In this document: piece by piece, positions 7,963 to 20,820 of the stretch
How positions within the stretch are numbered: the first letter of the stretch is position 1
Layout of the letters: each line of letters begins with the position of its first letter
Assembly: GCA_900637135.1 (NCBI GenBank)
Contig: LR134353.1
Location: forward strand, 186,001 to 250,000
DNA from: Mycolicibacterium flavescens
GTDB lineage: Bacteria > Actinomycetota > Actinomycetes > Mycobacteriales > Mycobacteriaceae
Direction of reading: 5' to 3'
Length of the DNA stretch: 64,000 nt
The notes under the pieces: generated by a model
Seen by the model: the letters and a program-made list of their open reading frames with translations, nothing else
Databases searched by the model: none
What the model was told of the DNA's origin: nothing
Translations under genes and position numbers: made by a program

Positions 7963-8862
7963 TCAGGCGCCGGGTGCGGGTGCCGGCACGGGGGCCGGGA
8001 CCGGGGGCACCGCCGGCGCGCCGGGCGGCTTGGCCGCCGACATGATCGCCGGCATCACCATGCCCTTGAGCAGGTCGATCGCCTGCCCCGCACCGAGTTG
8101 ATCGGCCATGCTGGACAACTCGCCGATGATGCCGCCGCTACCCGAGGTGCCGGTCGCCGCGGGCATCGTCGCCAGGGAGGGGTCTCCGAGGATCGGATAG
8201 GTGCCTGCGGCCGGGTCGAGCCCGATCGGTGCCGCGATCGGCACCTCGCTCGGAGCGGGCAGCCCGGTGGCCGACGAGATTGGCGTGGCGCCCAGGGCAG
8301 GGTCGGTCAGCGCCGGCGGCGTCGACAGTCCCGGCGTGGTCAGCCCCGGCGTGGTCAGGCCGGTGTCACCGGTCGGGCTGGTCAGCGCAGGGCTGGTCAG
8401 CGCGGGGTTGGTCAGAGCCGGATCGGTCAGTGAGGGAGCGGTCGCGGTCACGCCGGGAACCGTCGCGCTCGGGGCCGTCAGGCTGGGAGCCGTCAGGCCG
8501 GGTGTGGTGAGCCCGGGCGCGGTCAGGCTGGGCGACGTCAGCTCGGGCGTGGTGAGCGCCGGCGTGGTCAGGCCCGGAGAGGTCAGCGTGGTGGGCGAGC
8601 TCGCGCCCGTTCCGGTCAGGACGCCGGTCGGCATAGGCGGAAGGTTGATGCCGAACTGCGAGAGGCCCTGGGTCAGGGCGGACATCAGCTCGTTCGGAAG
8701 ATCCGTGATCGTCGCCGCCTGGACGAATTCGCGGTGCTGGGGGGCCGGCTTGGTGGCCTCCGTCAGCTCGGTCACGGCGACTACTGCTGCGGGACTCGCG
8801 ACTGCCAGGGCCAGGACTGCGCTCGTGGCTGTCGACAGCCTGCGTCGACGTCGGTTCGGCAC
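7963..8862 (-). CDS. erp: Exported repetitive protein Erp (PirG)
   Basis: This is a 299-residue secreted surface protein. The GTG at 8862 is supported by GAGGAG seven bases upstream; the longer frame covers the intergenic region. An arginine-rich start and hydrophobic residues (about 8-30, ending in AAVVAVTEL) form the signal sequence. The middle is a run of degenerate five-residue repeats of the type PGLTT/PALTS, the hallmark of Erp. The C-terminus has a hydrophobic stretch and ends in a Pro/Ala tail (PAPVPAPAPGA). In M. tuberculosis Erp is a cell-wall protein needed for virulence and normal envelope. It is the neighbour of glf here as there, and is transcribed divergently from glf. Confidence 0.93.
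   Translation of the reverse strand: MPNRRRRRLSTATSAVLALAVASPAAVVAVTELTEATKPAPQHREFVQAATITDLPNELMSALTQGLSQFGINLPPMPTGVLTGTGASSPTTLTSPGLTTPALTTPELTSPSLTAPGLTTPGLTAPSLTAPSATVPGVTATAPSLTDPALTNPALTSPALTSPTGDTGLTTPGLTTPGLSTPPALTDPALGATPISSATGLPAPSEVPIAAPIGLDPAAGTYPILGDPSLATMPAATGTSGSGGIIGELSSMADQLGAGQAIDLLKGMVMPAIMSAAKPPGAPAVPPVPAPVPAPAPGA
8288..8600 (-). repeat. Erp pentapeptide repeat tract
   Basis: About twenty degenerate 15-base units on the minus strand encode PxLTx pentapeptides (PGLTT, PALTS, PSLTA and variants). Unit number and sequence in this tract vary between mycobacterial species, so it is a natural site of length variation. Confidence 0.85.
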
Positions 8863-9010
8863 GGAAGTCTCCTCAATACATGGGCTACGACTATTAGTGG
8901 TCGCTTGTGGTTCGGCTAGGCGATTCAGGTGAACAGCCCAGGTCGTGCACTGCCGGTAGTCGAAACCGACGTGATCGACGGTACTGATGTGACTTCTGAG
9001 GCGAAAGTGA

Positions 9011-12259
<3,249 letters not shown>

Positions 12260-12267
<8 letters not shown>

Positions 12268-12832
12268 GAGCTCCCTCCTGAGCCCTGCGGTCGGGGACGC
12301 AGCTCTTCGCCCGCGGGACCAGCGCGGCGAGGAGGCCGCTCTGGTCGCGGTGCAGTCCGCGCTCGGTGACCGCCCCGCGGTCCTTTCGGCGGCGCGCGCG
12401 TTGTCCCATTTCGGCGAGCACAGCCTCGGCTGGTTGGCAATCGCCCTGTTGGGGGCGCTCTTTCAGGCCGACCGTCGGCGGGACTGGTTGGCCGTGGGCG
12501 CAGGTGCGTTCGCCGCACACGCCGCAGCGGTGTTGATCAAGCGGGTGGTCCGCCGGGAACGGCCGCACCATCCCGCGATCTCGGTCAATGTCGGCACGCC
12601 GAGCCGGCTGAGCTTCCCGTCCGCGCACGCGACGTCGACCACGGCGGCGTCGGTGCTGATGGCCAGGGTCACCGGGTTGCCGCTGCCTGCGCTGCTGGTG
12701 CCGCCGATGGCGTTGTCGCGGTTGGTGCTCGGCGTGCATTACCCCAGCGACGTCCTCACCGGCGTCGCGGTCGGGGCAGTCGTCGCGAAGGCCGTCGGCA
12801 CGGTGGCCGACCGCGCCGAAGGGAACGCATGA
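12260..12832 (+). CDS. PAP2-family membrane phosphatase (Rv3807c-like)
   Basis: This is a 190-residue integral membrane protein of the PAP2/phosphatidic-acid-phosphatase family. All three motifs are present: KRVVRRERPHH (KX6RP), PSAHATST (PSGH-type) and SRLVLGVHYPSDVLTG (SRX5HX3D). Its place between glfT2 and ubiA suggests it dephosphorylates decaprenyl-phospho-5-phosphoribose made by the next enzyme, giving decaprenyl-phosphoryl ribose. That step has been proposed for the M. tuberculosis homologue, but the assignment here is inference from context. ATG at 12260 overlaps glfT2 by 8 bases, and the stop overlaps ubiA in ATGA. Confidence 0.9.
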
Positions 12833-13785
12833 GCATCTCCAGTGACAGCAGCGCAGAGAGCGTACGGCCGATGAATGGACAACCGGCACCGCAGAAGGGC
12901 CCGCCGCGCAACGCCGCGACGGGTCTCATCAAGGCGATCCGACCGCGGCAATGGGTGAAGAACCTGCTCGTGCTGGCCGCGCCGATCGCCTCCCTCGGCG
13001 GCGATGTCCAATACGACTACGGCAGCGTCGCGATCAACATCCTGATCGCGTTCGTGACGTTCTCGCTGGCCGCCTCGTCGATCTATCTGGTCAACGACGC
13101 CCGCGACGTGGAAGCCGATCGTCAGCATCCCACGAAGCGGTTCCGGCCGATCGCTGCCGGTGTGGTCCCGGAATGGTTGGCCTACACCGCAGCTGTGGTG
13201 TTGGCGGCCGCGGCGCTGGCCATCTCGGTGCTCGCCTCGACCAACCTGACGGTGGTCATCGCGGTTTACATCGGCATGCAGTTGGCGTACTGCTTCGGCC
13301 TCAAACACCAAGCGGTGCTCGACATCTGCATCGTGTCGTCGGCGTACCTGATCCGCGCCATCGCCGGCGGCGCCGCGGCGGGCATCCCGCTGTCGCAATG
13401 GTTCCTGCTCGTGATGACGTTCGGTTCGCTGTTCATGGTGGCCGGCAAGCGGTATGCCGAACTACAGCTCGCCGAACGCACGGGTGCCAAGATCCGCAAG
13501 TCGCTGGAGAGCTATACCGCGTCGTATCTGCGCTTCGTGTGGACGTTGTCGGCCACGGCGATGGTGCTCTGCTACGGCCTGTGGGCCTTCGAACGTGACG
13601 GCACCACCGCATCGTGGTATGCGGTCACGATCATTCCGATCACCATCGCAATCCTTCGCTACGCGGTCGACGTCGACGGCGGATTGGCCGGGGAGCCCGA
13701 GGAGATCGCGCTAAAAGACCGGGTACTGCAGCTGTTGCTGCTGGCGTGGATCGGGACCATCGGTGCCGCCGTCTTCCTCAGCTGA
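12829..13785 (+). CDS. ubiA: Decaprenyl-phosphate phosphoribosyltransferase (UbiA family)
   Basis: This is a 318-residue polytopic membrane prenyltransferase. It transfers 5-phosphoribose from PRPP to decaprenyl phosphate, the committed step toward decaprenyl-phosphoryl arabinose. The UbiA aspartate motifs are visible: NDARDVEADRQHPTKRFRPI (first Asp-rich region) and the YRSDVD-type region replaced by YAVDVDGG near the C-terminus. About nine hydrophobic segments follow a soluble basic N-terminus (residues 1-45). It overlaps the PAP2 gene by four bases and aftB by 23 bases. Mutations in the M. tuberculosis homologue modulate ethambutol resistance. Confidence 0.95.
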   Translation: MSISSDSSAESVRPMNGQPAPQKGPPRNAATGLIKAIRPRQWVKNLLVLAAPIASLGGDVQYDYGSVAINILIAFVTFSLAASSIYLVNDARDVEADRQHPTKRFRPIAAGVVPEWLAYTAAVVLAAAALAISVLASTNLTVVIAVYIGMQLAYCFGLKHQAVLDICIVSSAYLIRAIAGGAAAGIPLSQWFLLVMTFGSLFMVAGKRYAELQLAERTGAKIRKSLESYTASYLRFVWTLSATAMVLCYGLWAFERDGTTASWYAVTIIPITIAILRYAVDVDGGLAGEPEEIALKDRVLQLLLLAWIGTIGAAVFLS

Positions 13786-15838
13786 GACCCTCCGCCGACC
13801 GGTGCCGGGCGGGTGGGTCGGTGAGATCGAACGCAGCCTCGCGCGCTGGCCCGCGTTCCGCTACGACAACACGGTCCGGATCAGCCTGTGGATCAGCGTG
13901 CTGGTGGTCGTGGCGCTGTTCGGCTGGGGCGCATGGCAGCGGCGCTGGATAGCCGACGACGGCCTGATCGTGCTGCGCACCGTGCGAAACCTGTTGGCAG
14001 GCAATGGGCCGGTGTTCAACGCCGGTGAGCGCGTCGAGGCCAACACCTCGACTGTGTGGACCTACCTGGTCCACCTCGGCGCGCTGGTGGGTGGTTCCGT
14101 GCGGCTGGAGTACGTCGTGCTCGTGCTGGCGCTGGTGCTCAGCCTGTTGGGTGTGGCGTTGGTGATGTTGGGCACCGGCCGGTTGTATGCGCCGAGCCTG
14201 CAGGGCCGGCGTGCGCTGATGCTGCCTGCGGGCGTACTGGTCTACATCGCCCTTCCGCCCGCGCGCGACTTCGCCACCTCCGGTCTCGAAAACGGTTTGG
14301 TGCTGGCGTATCTGGGCCTGCTGTGGTGGATGATGGTGTGCTGGTCCCAGCAGCTGCGCGGCCACCGGACGACTGCTGCCCCTGTCCTTCGCGGAGGCGC
14401 ACCGACAATCCGCAGACAACCCCTCGGACCCCAGGCGCCACCCCCGGCAGGCGGAACCTTCGACATTGCACTGGCTTTCGTTGCGGGCCTGAGCGTGCTG
14501 GTTCGGCCCGAGCTCGCCCTGATCGGCGGGTTGGCTCTCGTCATGATGCTGATCGCGGCGCGCGACTGGCGCCGCCGCGCGGTGATCATCGTCGCCGGAG
14601 GCCTGCTTCCGGTGGCCTATCAGATCTTCCGGATGGGCTACTACGGCCTGGTGGTCCCCAATACCGCGGTGGCCAAGGACGCCAGCGGAGCGAAATGGTC
14701 GCAGGGCTTCGTCTATCTGGCGAACTTCAACCAGCCCTACCTGCTGTGGGCGCCGGCGATCCTGCTCGCCGGGCTCGCGGGGGTCGTGTGGGTGATCCGC
14801 GGACGTCCCCGGCCGAACCGCGCCGCGATGGCCTCGGGCTCCGGACGCCTGGCGCGGATGGTGCAGAGCCCCGCCGCCGTGGTGATCTTCTTCCTCGTCA
14901 GCGGTCTGCTGCAGGCGATCTACTGGATCCGCCAGGGTGGGGACTTCATGCACGGCAGGGTGCTTTTGACCCCGCTGTTCGTCATGCTGGCGCCGGTCGC
15001 GGTGATCCCCGTCGTCCTCCCCGACGAAGCCAGGATGGCGCGCGGCGCGGGCTATCTGTTCGTCGGCGCCACCACCGTGCTGTGGCTGGCGGTCGCCGGA
15101 TGGGCGCTGTGGGCGGCCAATTCGCCGGGAATGGGCCGGGACGCCACCCGCGTCACGTACTCCGGCATCGTCGACGAGCGGCGGTTCTACTCCCAGGCCA
15201 CGGGCCATGCGCACCCGCTGACCGCCGCTGACTACCTCGACTATCCGCGGATGCGCGCGGTGCTCGAGGCGTTGGAGAACACACCCGACGGTGCCCTGCT
15301 GCTGCCGTCGGGCAACTACGACCAGTGGGACGTGGTACCCGCGCTGCCGCCGCCACCGGACGCGCCGGAGGACTACCAAGGTCCGCACACGGTCTTCTTC
15401 ACCAACCTCGGCATGCTGGGCATGAACGTCGGACTCGACGTTCGCGTCATCGACCAGATCGGGCTGGCCAATCCATTGGCCGCACACACCGAGCGCCTCG
15501 AGGACGGCCGAATCGGCCACGACAAGAACCTTTTCGCCGACTGGGCGATCGCGGAGGGGCCGTTCCTCAAAGAGCCGCCCTTCATTCCGGGTTACATCGA
15601 CGAAGACTGGGTCAGACAGGCCGAGGCGGCGCTGAAGTGTCCGGAGACCGACGCGATGCTGAACTCGGTGCGCGGCCCGATGAGCCCGCGTCGGTTCCTG
15701 TCCAATCTCGTGCACGCCTACCAGTTCACGCAGTACCGGATCGACCGCGTGCCCCTCTATGAGATCGAACGCTGTGGGTTACCCGTTCCGGAACCGGAAT
15801 CCGAGCCGTACACGGGCATGCCCGCCACGGGTCCGTAA
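13763..15838 (+). CDS. aftB: Arabinofuranosyltransferase AftB
   Basis: This 691-residue GT-C membrane enzyme adds terminal beta-1,2-linked arabinofuranose to arabinan on the outer face of the membrane, using decaprenyl-phosphoryl arabinose. The conserved RRWIADDGLIVLRTVRNLL contains the acidic GT-C pair in the first periplasmic loop, followed by about nine transmembrane segments and a C-terminal soluble domain. The GTG at 13763 overlaps ubiA by 23 bases; an alternative GTG lies at 13802. The protein is longer than M. tuberculosis AftB. Part of the difference is a basic/proline insert at about residues 197-232, between two membrane segments, encoded near 14350-14460. It is the last gene of the glf operon. 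Confidence 0.94.
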   Translation: MPPSSSAETLRRPVPGGWVGEIERSLARWPAFRYDNTVRISLWISVLVVVALFGWGAWQRRWIADDGLIVLRTVRNLLAGNGPVFNAGERVEANTSTVWTYLVHLGALVGGSVRLEYVVLVLALVLSLLGVALVMLGTGRLYAPSLQGRRALMLPAGVLVYIALPPARDFATSGLENGLVLAYLGLLWWMMVCWSQQLRGHRTTAAPVLRGGAPTIRRQPLGPQAPPPAGGTFDIALAFVAGLSVLVRPELALIGGLALVMMLIAARDWRRRAVIIVAGGLLPVAYQIFRMGYYGLVVPNTAVAKDASGAKWSQGFVYLANFNQPYLLWAPAILLAGLAGVVWVIRGRPRPNRAAMASGSGRLARMVQSPAAVVIFFLVSGLLQAIYWIRQGGDFMHGRVLLTPLFVMLAPVAVIPVVLPDEARMARGAGYLFVGATTVLWLAVAGWALWAANSPGMGRDATRVTYSGIVDERRFYSQATGHAHPLTAADYLDYPRMRAVLEALENTPDGALLLPSGNYDQWDVVPALPPPPDAPEDYQGPHTVFFTNLGMLGMNVGLDVRVIDQIGLANPLAAHTERLEDGRIGHDKNLFADWAIAEGPFLKEPPFIPGYIDEDWVRQAEAALKCPETDAMLNSVRGPMSPRRFLSNLVHAYQFTQYRIDRVPLYEIERCGLPVPEPESEPYTGMPATGP

Positions 15839-15907
15839 CGCCGCGACCCCTCCGGGCCGATAAACAGACGCGAACTGCTCTTTTCGCGGCGCCCGAGATA
15901 CGAACGG

Positions 15908-16906
15908 ATGGATCGACCTGTGCGAACTTGGCTTCGCCGCGTACTGGCGGCGACAGCCGCGGCCGTGGCGCTGCCGAGTGCGGCTGCCGTGGTCGGTGCG
16001 GCGCCGCCGGCGGGCGCGTTCTCCCGCGAGGGACTTCCCGTCGAGTACCTCGACGTCTACTCCCCGGCGATGAGCCGCATCGTGCGCGTCCAATTCCAGC
16101 CTGCCGGAACGGAATCGGGCGATCAGAGGGCGGTGTACCTCCTGGACGGCATGCGGGCCCGCGACGACTACAACGGCTGGGACATCGAAACCGCCGCATT
16201 CGAGTGGTTTTTCGAGTCGGGGGTGGCCACCGTGATGCCGGTGGGCGGGGAGGCCAGCTTCTACGCCGACTGGTACACGCCTTCGAGTTTCAACAGCCAG
16301 CCCTACACATACAAATGGGAGACCTTCCTGACCGACGAGCTGCCCGCCTGGCTGGCCGCCAACAAAGACGTCTCCACCACCGGCAATGCGGTCGTGGGCG
16401 TGTCGATGTCGGGCAGCGCGGCGCTGATCCTGTCGGCCCACCACCCGCATCAGTTCGCTTATGCTGCGTCGCTTTCGGGGCCCCTGAACACGTCGGCGCC
16501 GTCGATGCAGCAGGCGATTCGGGTGGCCATGCTCGACGCCGGCGGTTACAGCGTCGACAACATGTGGGGTGCGCCGTGGGACGGGGCGTGGAAGCGTCAC
16601 GACCCGGTCCACCAGGCGGCCAGGTTGGCGGCCAACAACACTCGCCTCTGGATTCACTGTGCCCCAGGCGGATCCGCGCCGTCAGAAGCCGACACCGACC
16701 CGAACCAGACCTTCGACGCCCGCAGCCTGGAATCGATGGCGCTGAAGAGCAACAAAGACTTCCAGACGGCCTACCTGACGGCCGGAGGAAACAACGCCAC
16801 GTTCGAATTCCCTCCCCAGGGAAATCACGCGTGGCCGGACTGGGGTGCGCAGTTGCAAACCCTGAAACCCGACCTGGTCACAACGCTTCGTGGTGGAGCG
16901 GCGTGA
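15908..16906 (+). CDS. Antigen 85-type mycolyltransferase, extra copy
   Basis: This is a 332-residue secreted alpha/beta-hydrolase of the antigen 85 family, with a signal peptide at about residues 1-38. The full catalytic triad is conserved: Ser in GVSMSGSAA, Glu in SLESMAL and His in QGNHAW, with the same 32-residue Glu-to-His spacing as Ag85B. It should transfer mycolates between trehalose monomycolate and trehalose or arabinogalactan in the wall. M. tuberculosis has only one catalytic Ag85 gene here, so this copy is additional. It is clearly more diverged (LDVYSPAMSRIVRVQF at the mature N-terminus) than the adjacent fbpA. It is preceded by a short hairpin at 15869-15888. Confidence 0.88.
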   Translation: MDRPVRTWLRRVLAATAAAVALPSAAAVVGAAPPAGAFSREGLPVEYLDVYSPAMSRIVRVQFQPAGTESGDQRAVYLLDGMRARDDYNGWDIETAAFEWFFESGVATVMPVGGEASFYADWYTPSSFNSQPYTYKWETFLTDELPAWLAANKDVSTTGNAVVGVSMSGSAALILSAHHPHQFAYAASLSGPLNTSAPSMQQAIRVAMLDAGGYSVDNMWGAPWDGAWKRHDPVHQAARLAANNTRLWIHCAPGGSAPSEADTDPNQTFDARSLESMALKSNKDFQTAYLTAGGNNATFEFPPQGNHAWPDWGAQLQTLKPDLVTTLRGGAA

Positions 16907-17023
16907 CCAGCGTGGACATCGCTCGAATGGGTAGATCACGCCGACGTGTGGTTGACTGCACGGGTTACGCGGCTTGCCTGAGGGGCGGTTCCGCGTGCGG
17001 CATACAACAGATGGGATAGATGA

Positions 17024-18076
<1,053 letters not shown>

Positions 18077-18104
18077 CTGGTACGGCAATAGGTTCATAGT
18101 TGGC

Positions 18105-18141
18105 GGCGGCGATCCTTCGGGGTCGCCGCCGTCGGCCTTTT
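18105..18141 (+). terminator. Intrinsic terminator after fbpA
   Basis: An 11-base-pair stem (18105-18115 with 18120-18130, one G-U pair) is closed by a stable UUCG tetraloop. A run of four T follows at 18138-18141. It lies 29 bases after the fbpA stop. This is the clearest intrinsic terminator in the window. Confidence 0.8.
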
Positions 18142-18216
18142 CCGACCACGTCCGCGCCGGTGTGTGATTGACTACCTCGCGCGGGGACAGCAGACCAATG
18201 TGAGGTGGGCGAGCCG

Positions 18217-19104
18217 ATGCAGGGGATCTTCCGGGCGATCTTGACCGTGGCGCTGGCCGCCGGTCTGTGGACCGCGGGTACGGCCGTCGCGCCGACGGCC
18301 GAGGCGCAAGTCGAGATGCTGATGGTGCCGTCGGCGGCGATGGGACGCGACATCCCGGTCGCCTTCCAAGGTGGTGGCCCGCACGCGGTCGTGCTGCTGG
18401 ACGCGTTCAACGCCGCACCCGACGTCAGCAACTGGGTCACCGCGGGCAACGCGATGAACACTCTGGCGGGTAAGGGCATCTCGGTGGCCGCGCCCGCGGG
18501 CGGCGCGTGGAGCATGTACACCAACTGGGAGGCCGACGGCAGCCGCCAGTGGGAGACGTTCCTGGCCGACGAGCTGCCCAACTGGCTGGCCGCCAACAAA
18601 GGCCTGGCACCGTCGGGGCACGGCATCGTGGGTGCCGCACAGGGCGGCTACGGCGCGATGGCGATGGCCACCTTCCATCCGGACCGCTACCGATTCGCCG
18701 GCTCCCTGTCGGGTTTTTTGACCCCCGAGCGCACCGGAGTCGACGGCGCCATCACCGCCGGGCTCGCGCAATTCGGCGGTGTGGAGACCCGCAACATGTG
18801 GGGACTGCCACAGCTGGGCCGGTGGAAGTGGCATTCGCCCAATGTCCATGTCCAGTTGCTGGCCGACAACAACACCCGGTTGTGGGTGTGGAGCGGTCCG
18901 GTCGGAGGGTGCACCGATCCGCCCGCGATGATCGGCTATTGCGACATCGCCGCGGGCACCAATCGCGAGTTCTACCAGCACTATCGCTCTGTGGGTGGAA
19001 AGAACGGACACTTCGACTTCCCGCCGAGCGGGAACCACGACTGGGGTTCCTGGAGCGGTCAGCTCGCGGCCATGAGCGGCGAATTGGCGACGACGATCGC
19101 TTAG
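18217..19104 (+). CDS. fbpD: MPT51/MPB51-like antigen (FbpD), non-catalytic Ag85 paralogue
   Basis: This is a 295-residue secreted alpha/beta-hydrolase fold protein with a signal peptide at about residues 1-28 (ALAAGLWTAGTAVAPTAEA). It aligns with antigen 85, but the nucleophile elbow reads GAAQGGYGAM, so the catalytic serine is lost. This is the known feature of MPT51, thought to bind matrix proteins and carbohydrates rather than transfer mycolate. The histidine region SGNHDWGSW is kept. ATG at 18217 has GAGGTGG seven bases upstream; a GTG at 18205 in the same frame is possible. It follows the fbpA terminator, so it needs its own promoter. Confidence 0.9.
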   Translation: MQGIFRAILTVALAAGLWTAGTAVAPTAEAQVEMLMVPSAAMGRDIPVAFQGGGPHAVVLLDAFNAAPDVSNWVTAGNAMNTLAGKGISVAAPAGGAWSMYTNWEADGSRQWETFLADELPNWLAANKGLAPSGHGIVGAAQGGYGAMAMATFHPDRYRFAGSLSGFLTPERTGVDGAITAGLAQFGGVETRNMWGLPQLGRWKWHSPNVHVQLLADNNTRLWVWSGPVGGCTDPPAMIGYCDIAAGTNREFYQHYRSVGGKNGHFDFPPSGNHDWGSWSGQLAAMSGELATTIA

Positions 19105-19150
19105 CCCACGACCCGCTCTCTTCGAACCGGGTCCGCATGTCGGCAGCCGG

Positions 19151-19156
19151 TACCTT
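19151..19156 (+). promoter_or_regulatory. -10 element (TACCTT) before DUF732 lipoprotein
   Basis: TACCTT, six bases, then GTG at 19163. The six spacer bases, GGAGGA, could instead act as a Shine-Dalgarno sequence but would abut the start codon, so a leaderless start fits better. Confidence 0.5.
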
Positions 19157-19162
19157 GGAGGA

Positions 19163-19618
19163 GTGCAACGCTCGGTACGGACGACTGCGGCAGGCTCGCT
19201 GCTGATCGCTTCGGCGACGGCGCTGCTGACCGGGTGTTCGGGACCTGACGTCATGGCGGCCATGGGTTTGCCGACGTCGGAGGCCGCGCCTGCGCCCAGC
19301 CGGCCCAGCGAGACAGCGGCCCCGCCGTCGGCGACTGGGCACTCCAACACGCTCGTGCTGACCGATCGCCAGCGTGGCTATCTCGACGCACTCACCGCGG
19401 CCGGGGTGAAGCCGTCCAGCGAGCTGCTGGCGCTGCGTGTCGGGTCGTACGTATGCCAGGCCCGTGCCGCCAGGCACGACGACCAGAAAGTCTGGGATTC
19501 GATCTATCCGCTGGTGCGCGGCGATGCGATGGACCATATCTCCGGTAGGGCGCCGACCGTCAACGTCGACGCGGCAACCGCCGATTACATTCGCATCGCA
19601 ACCGAACGACTCTGCTAG
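19163..19618 (+). CDS. DUF732-type lipoprotein
   Basis: This is a 151-residue exported lipoprotein. The signal sequence ends in the lipobox LTGC (Cys at residue 24), followed by a proline/serine-rich linker (residues 25-62). The C-terminal domain contains a YLDALTAAGV start, one central Cys (SYVCQARAA) and a C-terminal Cys (ERLC), a spacing typical of DUF732 proteins with one disulfide. The molecular function of the family is unknown. The stop lies 18 bases before culp6, so the two are probably one transcript and act in the same outer compartment. It is absent from the corresponding fbpD-culp6 junction of M. tuberculosis as I recall it. Confidence 0.78.
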   Translation: MQRSVRTTAAGSLLIASATALLTGCSGPDVMAAMGLPTSEAAPAPSRPSETAAPPSATGHSNTLVLTDRQRGYLDALTAAGVKPSSELLALRVGSYVCQARAARHDDQKVWDSIYPLVRGDAMDHISGRAPTVNVDAATADYIRIATERLC

Positions 19619-19636
19619 CAGGAGCCCAACCGACAC

Positions 19637-20641
19637 ATGGCCACTACCAACCGGCGGAAACGCCACCGTATCCTCGCGCTTGTCGCGGCCGGCGCGATGG
19701 CGCTCGTGGTGGTGCTGCTCATCATCATCGTCGTCGTGATCCTGCGGAAGCCCGAGGGTCCGACCGGCGTTCCGCCGACGGCCGTGCCTCCAACCGGAAT
19801 CAGCCCGACCAAGAAGCCGCGGCCGGAGTTCCAGGACGCGAGCTGCCCCGACGTGCAGATGATCTCGGTTCCGGGCACGTGGGAGTCCTCACCGAAAATG
19901 GACCCGTTCAACCCGACTCAGTTCCCGATCGCGCTGCTGCTCAACGTCACCAACCCAATCCGCGGACAGTTCGCAAACGACCGGCTCGAGGTGTTCACCG
20001 TCCCGTACACGGCGCAGTTCCACAATCCGTTCTCGCAGGACGGCCAGATGACCTACAACGACAGCCGCGCCGAGGGCTTCCACGCAACGGTCAAGGCCAT
20101 GACGGAGATGAACGAGCGCTGCCCGCTGACCAGTTACGTGATCGCCGGGTTCTCCCAGGGCGCCGTCATCGCCGGTGACATCGCCAGCGATATCGGCAAC
20201 GGACGCGGCGCCGTCGACGAGGATCTGGTGCTGGGTGTGACGTTGATCGCTGACGGGCGACGGCAGACCGGCGTCGGCGTGGACGTCGGACCCAACCCGC
20301 CGGGTCAGGGAGCGGAGATCACGCTGCGCGACGTGCCCATGCTCGACGGGATGGGCCTGGCCATGACGGGTCCCCGGCCCGGCGGGTTCGGCGCACTCAA
20401 CGACCGCGTCAACGAGATCTGCGCTCCCGGTGACCTGATCTGCTCGGCGCCGCCAGAGGCGTTCAACATCATGAACCTGCCCAAGACCATCGACATCCTG
20501 CTCGGCGGTGCGGGACAACCGATTCACGCGTTGTACGCCACCACGCAGTTCTGGAGTTCCGACGGGCTGTCGGCCACGCAGTGGACGCAGCGCTGGGCAC
20601 AGGAAAAGATCGATAACGCTCCGCAGCCAAAACATGGCTGA
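19637..20641 (+). CDS. culp6: Cutinase-like envelope lipase/thioesterase Culp6 (Rv3802c-like)
   Basis: This is a 334-residue serine esterase anchored by one N-terminal membrane segment (residues 12-37, [13 protein letters not shown]). A Pro/Thr-rich linker (38-65) carries it beyond the membrane. The cutinase catalytic residues are Ser in IAGFSQGAV, Asp in CAPGDLIC and His in QPIHALY, with paired cysteines around them. The M. tuberculosis homologue is essential, has phospholipase A and thioesterase activity, and is linked to mycolate balance and envelope remodelling. ATG at 19637 follows a CAGGAG ribosome binding site. It is the last gene before the fadD32 promoter. Confidence 0.93.
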   Translation: MATTNRRKRHRILALVAAGAMALVVVLLIIIVVVILRKPEGPTGVPPTAVPPTGISPTKKPRPEFQDASCPDVQMISVPGTWESSPKMDPFNPTQFPIALLLNVTNPIRGQFANDRLEVFTVPYTAQFHNPFSQDGQMTYNDSRAEGFHATVKAMTEMNERCPLTSYVIAGFSQGAVIAGDIASDIGNGRGAVDEDLVLGVTLIADGRRQTGVGVDVGPNPPGQGAEITLRDVPMLDGMGLAMTGPRPGGFGALNDRVNEICAPGDLICSAPPEAFNIMNLPKTIDILLGGAGQPIHALYATTQFWSSDGLSATQWTQRWAQEKIDNAPQPKHG

Positions 20642-20659
20642 CCTGTGACCAGACCTGAT

Positions 20660-20688
20660 TTGGACGGCGACACCACGTCACCTAACAT
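20660..20688 (+). promoter_or_regulatory. Sigma-A-type promoter of fadD32-pks13-accD4
   Basis: TTGGAC (20660-20665) and TAACAT (20683-20688) are separated by exactly 17 bases, a near-consensus housekeeping promoter. Transcription would start near 20695, giving a leader of about 125 bases before fadD32. That leader begins with an A-rich stretch that is unusual for this GC-rich region. Confidence 0.65.
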
Positions 20689-20820
20689 TAAGAAAAAACT
20701 AAGAGCAGTAAGCGAATAGCCGACCGGTACGCTTCTTTTCCGGGTGCGCGGCTCGCAGGGCGGCTCCGAAATCATGTGCAATCGGCATCGAGAAGCGTGT
20801 GCCGCTGACAGGAGAGTGCG

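Noticed and set aside
8288..8600. Regular repeats inside erp considered as a CRISPR array or minisatellite
   Set aside because: Units are only 15 bases, degenerate, in frame and encode PxLTx peptides. There are no unique spacers and no cas genes.
15869..15888. Hairpin CGCGAA/TTCGCG before the first antigen 85 gene as a terminator of the glf operon
   Set aside because: The stem is only six base pairs with an eight-base loop and no following T run, so it is too weak to list as a terminator.
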